Shown here one piece after another: positions 9,007 through 17,406 of a stretch of 64,000 nt of DNA; within the stretch, counting starts at the first letter, position 1, and each line of letters begins with the position of its first letter. The notes beneath the pieces were generated by a model, which was not told the origin of the DNA, did no database searches, and was given only the letters and a program-made list of their open reading frames with translations. The stretch is from Pseudomonas sp. HAR-UPW-AIA-41 (lineage in GTDB: Bacteria; Pseudomonadota; Gammaproteobacteria; Pseudomonadales; Pseudomonadaceae), in assembly GCF_002304225.1 (NCBI RefSeq), contig NZ_NSLB01000008.1:1-64000 (forward strand), read 5' to 3'. The translations under genes and the position numbers were made by a program.

Positions 9007-10374
9007 TCAGGCCTCGGCCTGGGTGGCGGCGCGCTGGCCGGAGAGCAGGGCGCCGTGCACGGTGGCGAACATTTGCTTGTGGGTCGCCTCACCGGCGAAG
9101 AACACGCGGTTTGAGATAGGCGCGGCCAGGTCGTCGCGCATCGCCGGTTTGGAGCCCAGTTTGTAGAAGGAGTAGGCCCCGTAGCTGAACGGATCCTGGC
9201 TCCAGCGGGTGATCTGGAAACCGATTGGGTCGGGGATGCCGCTGCCGAACATCTGTTTCAGTCGCGTCATGGCGCCGGCGACGATCTGCGCATCGCTCCA
9301 CGCCTCGATCTGCCCGCCGAAGTCGCCGGCGTTGAAGCCCAGCAGGATCGGCTGGCCGGTCAGCCGGGCCAGGTTCAGCCACTGGCTCCACTGGCCGTGC
9401 TGGGACAGCGGCGGGATATATTCCAGCCAGTCTTCCTGCGGCCAGAACTGGGTCGGGAAACGCAGGTAGCATTTGTTGAAGTTACCCATGCCGAGTTTGC
9501 TGATGGCGGTGGTCTTCTTGGTTGGCAGGGCCGGAGTGAATTTGATCGAGCCTTTCTTGAGTACGCCCAGCGGCACGGTAACGATGACGCGATCGGCGCT
9601 GAAGCTGCCCTTGTTGGTGGTGACCTTGACTGCAGCGGTGCTGGAGTCGATGGCGCTGACAACCTGCCCCAGTTGCACGTTGAGGCCGCGCGCCAGGTAG
9701 TTGACCAGGGTGCGGTAACCGTCGGCGAATACGGCGTCTTCGCCGTTGTAACCGCCCATGCTGTCGAACCAGTAGGTGGAGAGGTCATTGCGGCTGCCCG
9801 CGTACTCCTGCTCCACGGTGCTGTTGGTGATGAACGCCAGGAGCTGTTGGTCGCCTGTATCGAGGCTGGCCCAGTCCAGCTGGCTTTCTATGGTGTTGCG
9901 CACCGAGCGGTCGATGTCATCGTTCTGGCCCTGACCGATGGCCCACTCATGTTCGTCCTTGAGCGCGGCCAGGCGCGAGGCGCGGGTAGCGTTGATCGGT
10001 TTGCCGTCGACGTCATAGTCCACCACGCTGTCGTAGCTGGTGGTAATCAGTTGCGCACCGGCACTGCGGGCCAGTGGGGTGAGTGGATTGCCGTCCATTT
10101 CATGAATCCAGGAGGCCCCGAGATCGACAGGAGCGTCTGCCCAGGCGGCGCTGGTCCAGGTGCGGCCGCCTAGACGGTTGCGCGCTTCGAGCACGGTAAC
10201 CTGATGGCCGCGCCCGGCCAGCTGGCTGGCCGCGGCCAGACCGGCGATGCCGGCGCCGATCACGATGACCCGCTTCGGGCTGGTGGTGGCGCCCAGAGTA
10301 GTCCGGCTGGCGGTTGCAGCTGCTGCCATGGCAGCTGCCAATCCGGCGTTTTTCAGCAAAGTGCGACGATTCAT
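9007..10374 (-). CDS. Tat-exported flavin monoamine/polyamine oxidase
   Basis: A 455-residue flavoprotein of the amine oxidase family. It starts with a twin-arginine signal (NRRTLLK, then an Ala-rich stretch to about residue 30), followed by the FAD dinucleotide fold VIVIGAGIAGLAAA, the LEARNRLGGRTWT motif, and the C-terminal FAD site RVFFAGEATH. The family oxidises primary amines or polyamines to an aldehyde, ammonia and hydrogen peroxide. The Tat signal implies folding with FAD in the cytoplasm and action in the periplasm. It is the last gene of a three-gene operon (36 bases after the aldehyde dehydrogenase), so a polyamine or monoamine substrate is likely; which one is not known. Confidence 0.85.
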   Translation of the reverse strand: MNRRTLLKNAGLAAAMAAAATASRTTLGATTSPKRVIVIGAGIAGLAAASQLAGRGHQVTVLEARNRLGGRTWTSAAWADAPVDLGASWIHEMDGNPLTPLARSAGAQLITTSYDSVVDYDVDGKPINATRASRLAALKDEHEWAIGQGQNDDIDRSVRNTIESQLDWASLDTGDQQLLAFITNSTVEQEYAGSRNDLSTYWFDSMGGYNGEDAVFADGYRTLVNYLARGLNVQLGQVVSAIDSSTAAVKVTTNKGSFSADRVIVTVPLGVLKKGSIKFTPALPTKKTTAISKLGMGNFNKCYLRFPTQFWPQEDWLEYIPPLSQHGQWSQWLNLARLTGQPILLGFNAGDFGGQIEAWSDAQIVAGAMTRLKQMFGSGIPDPIGFQITRWSQDPFSYGAYSFYKLGSKPAMRDDLAAPISNRVFFAGEATHKQMFATVHGALLSGQRAATQAEA

Positions 10375-10409
10375 CGGGTAACGCTCCTGTCTTGTGCTTG
10401 TTGTCGGGG

Positions 10410-11918
10410 TTACTGCTGCGTGGCCGGGAAGGCCTCGTCATCGGGGTAGGGGAACCATTCCGGGTCGTCGATGGCCTGCGGGGCGATCATCACCATCTTC
10501 GAGCGGCGGAATTGCTCCAGCCCCTCGATGCCCAGTTCACGGCCCTGGCCGGTCATCTTGCGGCCGCCGAAGGGCACGCAATCGTTGTCGTTGAGCGGGG
10601 TGTTGACCCAGACGATGCCGGACTCGATCTCGTTCACCGCACGCATGGCTTCGGCGAGGTTCTCGGTGTAGATGTTGGCGCCCAGGCCGAATTCAGAGTC
10701 GTTGGCCAGGGCGATGGCCTCGTCCAGGCTGCGTACCTTGCACACCGGCGCCAGCGGGCCGAAGCACTCGCCGTGCATGATGTCCATCGCGTGGCTGACC
10801 TCCAGCACCGTGGGTTCGAAGAACCAGCCCTGCTCGCGGTCTGCCGGGCGCTTGCCGCCGCAGACGATGCGCGCGCCCTGTTCCACGGCACGGGCCACGA
10901 TGTTCTCTACCCGCGCCCGCTCACGGGCCGACGCCAGCGGGCCGATGTCCACGCACTCCAGACCGTTGCCGATGCGCAGCTTGCGGGCCTCGGCCGCCAA
11001 GGCGCTGACGAAGCGGTCGTAGACATCTTCATGCACATAGAAGCGCTCGGCCGAGGTGCACACCTGACCGCAGTTGAGGAAGGCGGCGAAGGCGGCACCA
11101 CGGGCGACGATCTCCACCGGCGACGAGGGCATGACGATGAACGGGTCGTTGCCGGAGGCTTCGATCAGCACCGGCTTGAAGCGCAGCGCGGCGCTCTGCG
11201 CCACTGCCTGACCGGCCGGCACGCTGCCGGTGAAGGCCACGGCATGGGTGTGTGGGTGCGCCACCAGATGGCGGCCGACGTTGGCACCACCGGTCAGGCA
11301 CTGCACCAGCCCGGCTGGCAGATGATCGAAGGCCTGCATGACCAGCAGCAGGGTCAGCGAGGTCAGCTCCGACGGTTTGACGATGATGGCGTTGCCGGCG
11401 GCCAGCGAGGCTGCGGCCTGCCAGCCGAACAGCAGCACCGGGAAGTTGTAGGGCACGATGGAAACCACGGTGCCCAGCGGCTCCTTGATGGTCATGTGCA
11501 GCTGACCGGCGATGGCCGGGCCGGCCACGCGGCCGTGTTCCTGACGGGCCAGTTCGGCGTAGTAGCGGAAGGCCGAGGCCGAGGCGCCAGCCTCCCACTC
11601 GGCCTCGCGGTAGGGTTTGCCCATCTCGCGGGTCAGGCATTCGCCCACCTGGGCGCTGAGTTCGCCGAGACGGTCGGCGACCCGGTGCAGGGCGTCGGCG
11701 CGCTCCAGAGCGCTGAGCGCCCACCAGCCCTTCTGGGCCTGATTGGCCAAGGCAATGGCCTGTTCCATCTCGGCCTCGGTGGCCTCGGCATAGCTGCCGA
11801 TTTCGGCTTCGGTAGCCGGGTCGATGATGGCCACGCGGGCGCCGTTACCGGGCAGGTACTGGCCATCGACGAAATGTTGGGCGGAGCGTTCGAGCATCAG
11901 GGTGGCTGTGGGTGTCAT
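10410..11918 (-). CDS. NAD(P)-dependent aldehyde dehydrogenase
   Basis: A 502-residue enzyme of the aldehyde dehydrogenase superfamily that oxidises an aldehyde to the acid. Seen: VSIVPYNFPVLLFGW (cofactor region), KPSELTSLT, the general-base Glu in LIEASGNDPF where most relatives have ELGGK, and the catalytic Cys in NCGQVCTSAERF. No export signal, so cytoplasmic. It lies between a PuuB-like oxidase and a flavin amine oxidase, which suggests the substrate is an aminoaldehyde made by one of them, analogous to PuuC. The ASGN variant at the glutamate motif resembles succinate-semialdehyde dehydrogenase-type members, but specificity remains open. Confidence 0.88.
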   Translation of the reverse strand: MTPTATLMLERSAQHFVDGQYLPGNGARVAIIDPATEAEIGSYAEATEAEMEQAIALANQAQKGWWALSALERADALHRVADRLGELSAQVGECLTREMGKPYREAEWEAGASASAFRYYAELARQEHGRVAGPAIAGQLHMTIKEPLGTVVSIVPYNFPVLLFGWQAAASLAAGNAIIVKPSELTSLTLLLVMQAFDHLPAGLVQCLTGGANVGRHLVAHPHTHAVAFTGSVPAGQAVAQSAALRFKPVLIEASGNDPFIVMPSSPVEIVARGAAFAAFLNCGQVCTSAERFYVHEDVYDRFVSALAAEARKLRIGNGLECVDIGPLASARERARVENIVARAVEQGARIVCGGKRPADREQGWFFEPTVLEVSHAMDIMHGECFGPLAPVCKVRSLDEAIALANDSEFGLGANIYTENLAEAMRAVNEIESGIVWVNTPLNDNDCVPFGGRKMTGQGRELGIEGLEQFRRSKMVMIAPQAIDDPEWFPYPDDEAFPATQQ

Positions 11919-11945
11919 GTGGGGACTTCTCTCTTGTTGTGGGGA

Positions 11946-13292
11946 TCAGGCCAGGCGGTCTTGCAGGCCGTAGTGCAGGTAAGCCAGTTGCAGGCCCAGG
12001 CGCTGCTGCCAGGCCCGGCCGGGCAGGCGCCCCGGCAGGTTGCGGAACACCGCGCACTGCTCGCGGGTGCTGAGTGGCTGGCCGGCGATGGCGCGGGCCA
12101 GGGTGCGGCCCATCCAGGGCATGGTGTTGACCCCGGAGCCGAAGCAGCCCAGGGTGAACAGCACGCTGGGATCGTCATCCAGGCGGCCCCAGCTGGGCAC
12201 CAGCTTGCGGGTCACGGACACCAGGCCACGCCAGAAATAGTCCACCGGCAGCGGACCGGCGTCCGGAAACTTGCGTGCGATCAGGGCGTGCAGGGCCGCC
12301 TGCATGCGCGCATCGCGCTGCGGGTCGCCCCAGGTGTCGCTGCGCGCGCCGAGCAGCAGGCGGTTGTCCGGCAGGCGCCGGTAGTAGGTCACCAACATGC
12401 GGGTGTCGGACATCGGGCTCAGGTTGTTCAGGCCGATGGCCTGCCATTGCGCCTCGCTCAGCGGAGCCGTGACGAGAATGTTGGAAATGGCCGGGAGGGC
12501 TCGATGGCGGAGTCCGGCGGGCTCCTCGCCATCGCGATAGCCGTTGGTGGCGACCACCACCTGACGGGCGCGGACCTGTCCCTGCGGCGTCTGCAGAACG
12601 TGCCAGGCACCATCCTTGCGCCACTGCTGCATGGGGCTGCGGGCATACAGGCTGGCGCCATGGCGACGGGCGGCCGTGGCCAGTCCCAGGGTCAGCTGCA
12701 TGGGATCGATGCCGCCGCCCTCGGTCATGTGCAGGGCGCCGAACTGATCAGGGCCGTCGTGACCTATCTCGGCAAAGGCCTCGCGACTGAGGGTCTGGCA
12801 GGGAATGCCGGCCTGGCGCAGCCAGCGGCCTTCTTCATCCAGTTCAGCCAGCGCACCGCGCGAGTGTGCGACCTGGAAAATGCCTCTGCCGCAGGCATCC
12901 AGCTCAAACTGCTCGCTCTGCGCCAGTTCATAGACCAGGGCCTGCCCTTCACGCTGGGCTTCGAAGAAGGCGCGGGCTTCGGCTTCCGGCCAACGGCGGA
13001 ATACCTCGGCGGCCGCCAGCTTGCAGGCGGGCAGGGTGTTGAAGCCGGCATTGCGCCCACTGGCGCCCCAGCCGATATCGCCGGCCTCCAGCACCGTTGT
13101 GTCGAGTCCGTGGTCGCGGCTCAAGTGCAGCGCACAGGAGAGGCCTGTATAGCCGCCACCGATGATGGCGACGTCGGTCTGGATATCAGCCTGCAGGGCC
13201 TCCAGATGGGGCGCTGGGTTCTGTGCCGCCCAGTAGCTGGTGTGGTACTGGCGGCGGTCGTACAGGCTGGGGTGGAAAATCATGGCGCTCAT
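11946..13292 (-). CDS. FAD-dependent amine oxidoreductase, PuuB/OrdL-like
   Basis: A 448-residue flavoprotein of the DAO family. The FAD fold is DVAIIGGGYTGLSCALHL near residue 40, followed by LEAGDIGWGASGRNAG, the typical signature of PuuB and related glycine/sarcosine-type oxidases. The N-terminus (SYWAAQNPAPHLEAL) also matches gamma-glutamylputrescine oxidoreductases. In the Puu route such an enzyme makes gamma-glutamyl-aminobutyraldehyde, but no PuuA-like ligase is present, so the substrate may differ. The ATG at 13292 has GGAGACCCT just upstream, and a Met 45 codons earlier would overlap the divergent regulator. First gene of the leftward operon. Confidence 0.83.
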   Translation of the reverse strand: MSAMIFHPSLYDRRQYHTSYWAAQNPAPHLEALQADIQTDVAIIGGGYTGLSCALHLSRDHGLDTTVLEAGDIGWGASGRNAGFNTLPACKLAAAEVFRRWPEAEARAFFEAQREGQALVYELAQSEQFELDACGRGIFQVAHSRGALAELDEEGRWLRQAGIPCQTLSREAFAEIGHDGPDQFGALHMTEGGGIDPMQLTLGLATAARRHGASLYARSPMQQWRKDGAWHVLQTPQGQVRARQVVVATNGYRDGEEPAGLRHRALPAISNILVTAPLSEAQWQAIGLNNLSPMSDTRMLVTYYRRLPDNRLLLGARSDTWGDPQRDARMQAALHALIARKFPDAGPLPVDYFWRGLVSVTRKLVPSWGRLDDDPSVLFTLGCFGSGVNTMPWMGRTLARAIAGQPLSTREQCAVFRNLPGRLPGRAWQQRLGLQLAYLHYGLQDRLA

Positions 13293-13350
13293 AGGGTCTC
13301 CGCGCTGGCGGTACTGCGTGGGGGCAGCATGCGAGTCGCTCCTCGGGGCT

Positions 13351-13378
13351 ACAACCTGTGTTTTCTGTGCTAGGTTGT
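13351..13378. promoter_or_regulatory. Inverted repeat in the LysR / oxidase intergenic region
   Basis: ACAACCT and its exact complement AGGTTGT are separated by 14 bases between the divergent starts of the LysR-type regulator (13406) and the PuuB-like oxidase (13292). An interrupted dyad in this position is the usual form of a LysR-family recognition site, so it is a candidate binding site for the adjacent regulator. Confidence 0.5.
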
Positions 13379-13405
13379 TAAAAAAACTAATAGCTGGAGA
13401 GCAGC

Positions 13406-14293
13406 ATGGCTGTGCACCGCTTGCCACCCCTGAATGCCGTGCGTGCCTTTGAGGCCGCTGCCCGTCTGGGTAGCTACGTGGCCGCCGCGCAGGAGCTGCA
13501 TGTCACCCAGCCGGCTATCGGCAGGCATGTGAAGGCGCTGGAAGAGCGTCTGCAGACGCAGCTGTTTCAGCGCACGCCGCGTGGCGTGGTGCTGACCGAG
13601 GACGGCTGGCGTTACTTCGAACAGGTCAGCGCCGCGCTGACGCAGATCGCCGAGGCTTCCTACGAGCTGACCTCCCGCGCCCAGCAGCGTTGGTTGCGCC
13701 TGCTGGTAGTGCCGGGGTTCGCCGGGCGCTGGTTACGGCATCACCTGGCCGAGTTTCGTGCGTTGCACCCCGGCATCCGCATCGCCCTGGAGCCGAATCC
13801 ATCCTTCCGCGAGGTGACGGCTGAGCGTGCCGATCTGGGCGTCGCGTTTGGCGATGGCGAGGAGTTTGCTGGTCCACGGGAGGTATTGGTGCAGCCGCAG
13901 ATCTTTCCGGTCTGTTCACCGGCGTTTCTGCTTGAACACGGGCCGCTGACGAGGGTTGAAGACCTGCTGCGTCTGCCTCTGCTGCACGAGGACGACGGCT
14001 ACTGGTGGGGCGCCTGGCTGCAGAGCCAGGGGCTGCGTGCGCGGCTGAGCAGCGAGATGTCCTATGTCAGTGCCGATCAGGTGATCGACCTGGCGCTGGC
14101 CGGTGCCGGGGTGGCGCTGACCAATGGCCTGCTGGTCGAGGAGGAGCTGGCCAGCGGCCGGCTGGTGCGTCCGCTGGCTAATCAGGCGGTGCTGGAAGGC
14201 TACCTGTTGCTGAGCCCCGTGGGAGGCCTGAAACCGGAAGCCAAGCTGTTCCGTCAGTGGCTGTTCGATAAGCTGGCCAATCTCCAGGTATGA
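13406..14293 (+). CDS. LysR family transcriptional regulator, GcvA-like
   Basis: A 295-residue regulator. The winged helix-turn-helix occupies residues 10-65 (NAVRAFEAAARLGSYVAAA, then TQPAIGRHVKALEERL), and the rest is a LysR substrate-binding domain. The start resembles the GcvA subgroup (LPPLNAVRAFEAAAR). It is divergent from the PuuB-like/aldehyde dehydrogenase/amine oxidase operon and upstream of a polyamine-type binding protein, so it probably controls polyamine or amine catabolism in response to a metabolite. The ligand is unknown. Confidence 0.87.
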   Translation: MAVHRLPPLNAVRAFEAAARLGSYVAAAQELHVTQPAIGRHVKALEERLQTQLFQRTPRGVVLTEDGWRYFEQVSAALTQIAEASYELTSRAQQRWLRLLVVPGFAGRWLRHHLAEFRALHPGIRIALEPNPSFREVTAERADLGVAFGDGEEFAGPREVLVQPQIFPVCSPAFLLEHGPLTRVEDLLRLPLLHEDDGYWWGAWLQSQGLRARLSSEMSYVSADQVIDLALAGAGVALTNGLLVEEELASGRLVRPLANQAVLEGYLLLSPVGGLKPEAKLFRQWLFDKLANLQV

Positions 14294-14299
14294 CTTTTT

Positions 14300-14360
14300 C
14301 TAATAGCCAGGTACCCTAATCGCGTGTTGTGGCGAAGGGGATCGCTCTCCTAATGTCTGG
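14300..14360. promoter_or_regulatory. Repeated CTAAT motifs upstream of the binding-protein gene
   Basis: CTAAT occurs at 14300, 14316 and 14350 in the 95-base gap before the binding-protein gene, and again at 13387 in the LysR/oxidase gap. The copies at 13387 and 14350 share the longer form CTAATnnCTGG. In GC-rich DNA this clustering is unlikely to be random, and it could mark a common operator for the two promoters. It matches no site I know. Confidence 0.35.
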
Positions 14361-14388
14361 CTGTCCCGACCCCATCGCGAGAGCCTCC

Positions 14389-15483
14389 ATGAAGTCACGA
14401 TCCTCCGCCCTTTGCCGTGCGTTTCTGGCCAGTGCCCTGTCTCTGGGTGTGCTGAGCGCTCAGGCTGCTTCACAGTCACTGAATGTCCTCAACTGGTCGG
14501 AGCTGATCCCGGTCGAGGTGCAGAAGGCCTATGCCCAGCAGACTTCAACCGAGATGACCTACGACATTCTCGACAGCGATGACACGCTGGAGAGCAAGCT
14601 CTTGACCGGTAACTCGGGTTACGACGTGGTTTATCCGTCCTCCTCCTACATGGCCAAGCAGATCAAGGCCGGGGCTTACGAGCCGCTGGACTGGTCGAAG
14701 ATTCCCAACCGTGTGCACCTGGACCCGGTGTTGCTGAAGAAGGTCGAACTGCATGACCTGGGTAACCGCTACGGTGTGCCCTTTCTCTGGGGCACCAACG
14801 GCATTCTGGTCAACGTCAAACAGGTGCGGGCCATCCTCGGCGAGGACTTTGACCTGAACACCCAGGCTCTGCTGTTCGATCCGCTGGTGGTGAGCAAGCT
14901 GGCCAAGTGCGGCGTGTCTTTCCTCGATTCGCCACAGGATGTGTTCACCATGGTGCTGGCGTATCTGGGGCGTGATCCCAACAGCAACGATATCGAGGAC
15001 TACAAGGCCGCTTACATGCAGCTGCAGCGCGTCTGGCCGCATATCAAGCAGGTAAACTCGACCTATCGGGATCAGATCACCCGTGGTGACATCTGTGTGG
15101 CCATGGCCTGGAGTGGTGATGCCGGGGTGGTCAATCGCATCGTCCGCGAGAACAAGCTGGACATGGATATCCGTTACATCACGCCCAAGGGCCAGACGCC
15201 CATCTGGTTCACCATGATGGGGATTCCCAAGGATGCGCGGAACAAAGACGCGGCCTATCAGTGGATCAACTATCTGCTCGATCCCAAGGTGGCGACCCAG
15301 GTGACCGAGTACAACAGTTACCCGAGTTCGGTGCAGGAGGCGCAGGAAGCCAGCCGCGCGATTCAGGACGGTCGTTATGCGCCTAGTGAAGCCGAGATCC
15401 GCAGCTTCTATGTTTCGGGCACGATCGGGCCGAAAACGATCAAAGTGATGACCAAATACTGGCGGCGCCTGTACAGCAACTAA
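14389..15483 (+). CDS. Polyamine-type ABC substrate-binding protein (PotF/SpuD-like)
   Basis: A 364-residue periplasmic protein with a signal peptide ending near SAQAAS, then LNVLNWSELIP, the N-terminal strand typical of the PotD/PotF/SpuD family. Further family features are TYDILDSDDTLESKLLTG, YDVVYPSSSYMAKQI and VPFLWGTNGI. The family binds putrescine or spermidine for import; the usual IYNW start is replaced by VLNW, so the ligand could vary. The ATG at 14389 begins the signal peptide; an upstream in-frame Met would add 20 residues before it. No permease or ATPase genes are nearby. A terminator lies between it and spdH. Confidence 0.82.
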   Translation: MKSRSSALCRAFLASALSLGVLSAQAASQSLNVLNWSELIPVEVQKAYAQQTSTEMTYDILDSDDTLESKLLTGNSGYDVVYPSSSYMAKQIKAGAYEPLDWSKIPNRVHLDPVLLKKVELHDLGNRYGVPFLWGTNGILVNVKQVRAILGEDFDLNTQALLFDPLVVSKLAKCGVSFLDSPQDVFTMVLAYLGRDPNSNDIEDYKAAYMQLQRVWPHIKQVNSTYRDQITRGDICVAMAWSGDAGVVNRIVRENKLDMDIRYITPKGQTPIWFTMMGIPKDARNKDAAYQWINYLLDPKVATQVTEYNSYPSSVQEAQEASRAIQDGRYAPSEAEIRSFYVSGTIGPKTIKVMTKYWRRLYSN

Positions 15484-15513
15484 TCTGTGTGTGGGAGTGT
15501 TCCAAAGCAGCTT

Positions 15514-15538
15514 GCCCCGCCTTGTGCGGGGCTTTTTT
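15514..15538 (+). terminator. Intrinsic terminator between binding protein and spdH
   Basis: GCCCCGC-cttg-GCGGGGC followed by six T is a classical Rho-independent terminator, 30 bases after the binding-protein stop. The spdH start codon is only 12 bases past the T-run, leaving no room for a separate promoter downstream. It therefore probably acts as an attenuator, letting a fraction of transcripts through to spdH. Confidence 0.85.
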
Positions 15539-15549
15539 GCGAGGGTGGT

Positions 15550-17370
15550 ATGACGATCAAACGACGTGATTTCCTCAACGGTGCGGCCCTGGCGGTGGGC
15601 GCCGGTCTGCTGCCCTGGCAACTGGTCCGGGCCGCGCAGACGCAGCAGGCCGGCTATCCGCCGGCGCTGACCGGTTTGCGCGGCAGCCATCCCGGCAGCT
15701 TCGAGGTGGCTCACCAGATGGGCTGGGAAAAGAAGGTGTTCGACACCGACAAACTGCCCATACAGGAGGAGTACGACCTGGTGGTGGTCGGCGCCGGTAT
15801 CAGCGGTCTGGCCGCGGCCTGGTTCTACCGCGAGCGGCACCCGCAGGCGCGCATCCTGCTGCTGGACAATCACGATGACTTCGGTGGGCATGCCAAGCGC
15901 AACGAGTTTCGTGCCGGAGGCCGGCTGATTCTGGGCTATGGCGGCAGCGAATCGCTGGACTCACCCAAAGCCAATTTCAGCGATCAGGTATACCGCCTGT
16001 TGCAGGCGCTGGGTGTGCGTCTGGATCGTTTCGATCAGGCCTATCAGCACCGGCTGTATGAGGAACTGGACAGCGCGGTGTTCTTCGACCAGCAGACTTT
16101 TGGTGAAGACCGGCTGGTGGTGGGTGAGCCCGATGCGGAGGCTGAGGATGAACCGGACTGGGCGGGTTTTATCGGGCGCTTTCCGCTGGCGGAGGCTGAT
16201 CGCGAGGCGTTGCGGGCGCTATACGAGGACGAGGAAGACTACCTCGCAAAGATGCCCGCCGATGAGCGTGAGGATTACCTGGCCAGCCTGAGCTACCGCG
16301 ACTATCTCAAGCGGCACGTGGGGCTGTCGGAAACGGCCATTGCCTATTTCCAGCAACGCTCCAGTGATGAGTACGGCTATCGCATCGACTTTCTTCCTGC
16401 CAGTTATGCCCGGTATGCCGGGTACCCCGGATTTGCCGGGCTGGGGCTGGAGGAGGATGAAGGCGAGGAGGAGCCCTATATCTACCACTTCCCCGATGGC
16501 AACGCCGGCGTGGCGCGCCTGCTGGTGCGTGACCTGATTCCGGGCGTGGCGCCAGGGAGCGGCATGGACGATGTGGTGCTCGCTGTCTTCGACTACGGCC
16601 GACTGGATGTGCCCGGGCAGGCGGTGCGGTTGCGGTTGTCGAGCACCGCCGTCAGCGTGCGCAACCGTGACGAGGGGGTGGATGTCGGCTACAGCCGCGG
16701 CGGGCAGCTCTACCGTGTGCGCGGGCGTCACTGCGTGCTGGCCTGCTACAACATGCTGATTCCCTACATCCTGCGCGACTTGCCGGCGGCGCAGGCCAAG
16801 GCGTTGAGCCAGAACGTCAAGCTGCCATTGGTGTACGCCAATGTGGTGATTCGTGACTGGACCAGCTGGACCAAGCTGGGCATGCAGGAGGTCTATTCAC
16901 CGGGGATGCCATTCTCGGTGGTCAAGCTCGACTACCCGGTAGACCTCGGTGGGTACCGCGCGCCGCGCGATCCGCAGCAGCCGATCTGCCTGCACATGGT
17001 GCAGGTGCCGCATGCGGCGGGCGTCGGACCAGACCTGCGCACCCAGGCACGGGCAGCGCGCATGCAGATCTATACCACCAGCTTCGAGCAGTACGAGGCG
17101 CAGATCCGCGACCAGTTGCAACGCCTGCTGGGCAAAGCCGGTTTCGACAGCCAGCGCGATATCCTGGCCATCACCGTCAACCGCTGGCCCCATGGCTATT
17201 CCTACTACACCAACTCGTTGTTTGACGGTCCGGACGGCGGCGAAGCGGTGATGAAAGCCGCCCGCCAGCCGCTGGGCCGCGTGGCCATCGCCAACTCCGA
17301 TGCGGGATGGGACCCGTACCTGCACGGTGCCGTCGATCAGGCGTGGCGTGCGGTGGGCGAGCTGGGCTGA
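15550..17370 (+). CDS. spdH: Spermidine dehydrogenase SpdH
   Basis: A 606-residue protein with a clear twin-arginine signal (KRRDFLNGAALAVGAG) and an FAD fold (DLVVVGAGISGLAAAW, near residue 80), then LLLDNHDDFGGHAKRNEF. Length, signal and the long insert fit SpdH of P. aeruginosa (PA3713, from memory about 620 residues), a membrane-associated flavo-heme enzyme that cleaves spermidine to 1,3-diaminopropane and 4-aminobutyraldehyde. The start at 15550 is set by the Tat signal and a GAGGGTGG site just after the terminator. It sits behind the polyamine binding protein and converges on another binding protein gene, within the polyamine block. Confidence 0.85.
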   Translation: MTIKRRDFLNGAALAVGAGLLPWQLVRAAQTQQAGYPPALTGLRGSHPGSFEVAHQMGWEKKVFDTDKLPIQEEYDLVVVGAGISGLAAAWFYRERHPQARILLLDNHDDFGGHAKRNEFRAGGRLILGYGGSESLDSPKANFSDQVYRLLQALGVRLDRFDQAYQHRLYEELDSAVFFDQQTFGEDRLVVGEPDAEAEDEPDWAGFIGRFPLAEADREALRALYEDEEDYLAKMPADEREDYLASLSYRDYLKRHVGLSETAIAYFQQRSSDEYGYRIDFLPASYARYAGYPGFAGLGLEEDEGEEEPYIYHFPDGNAGVARLLVRDLIPGVAPGSGMDDVVLAVFDYGRLDVPGQAVRLRLSSTAVSVRNRDEGVDVGYSRGGQLYRVRGRHCVLACYNMLIPYILRDLPAAQAKALSQNVKLPLVYANVVIRDWTSWTKLGMQEVYSPGMPFSVVKLDYPVDLGGYRAPRDPQQPICLHMVQVPHAAGVGPDLRTQARAARMQIYTTSFEQYEAQIRDQLQRLLGKAGFDSQRDILAITVNRWPHGYSYYTNSLFDGPDGGEAVMKAARQPLGRVAIANSDAGWDPYLHGAVDQAWRAVGELG

Positions 17371-17378
17371 TGGCGGAA

Positions 17379-17400
17379 CCCGGGGCCGCCAGGCCCCGGG
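17379..17400. terminator. Bidirectional hairpin between spdH and the potE operon
   Basis: CCCGGGGCC-gcca-GGCCCCGGG is a perfect nine-base stem between convergent genes, nine bases after the spdH stop and seven bases from the end of the opposing gene. There is no T-tract, so it is likely a 3' stabilising or weak terminating hairpin for both transcripts. Confidence 0.65.
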
Positions 17401-17406
17401 ACAGCG

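Noticed and set aside
10410..13292. Complete Puu (gamma-glutamyl putrescine) pathway
   Set aside because: PuuB-like and PuuC-like genes are present, but no PuuA (gamma-glutamylputrescine ligase) or PuuD hydrolase is in the window, so the pathway name is not assigned.
10314..13373. A 1019-codon open frame on the plus strand
   Set aside because: It lies antisense to three well-supported genes (amine oxidase, aldehyde dehydrogenase, PuuB-like oxidase). Its composition is the low-complexity mixture usual for antisense frames in GC-rich DNA, with no family motifs.
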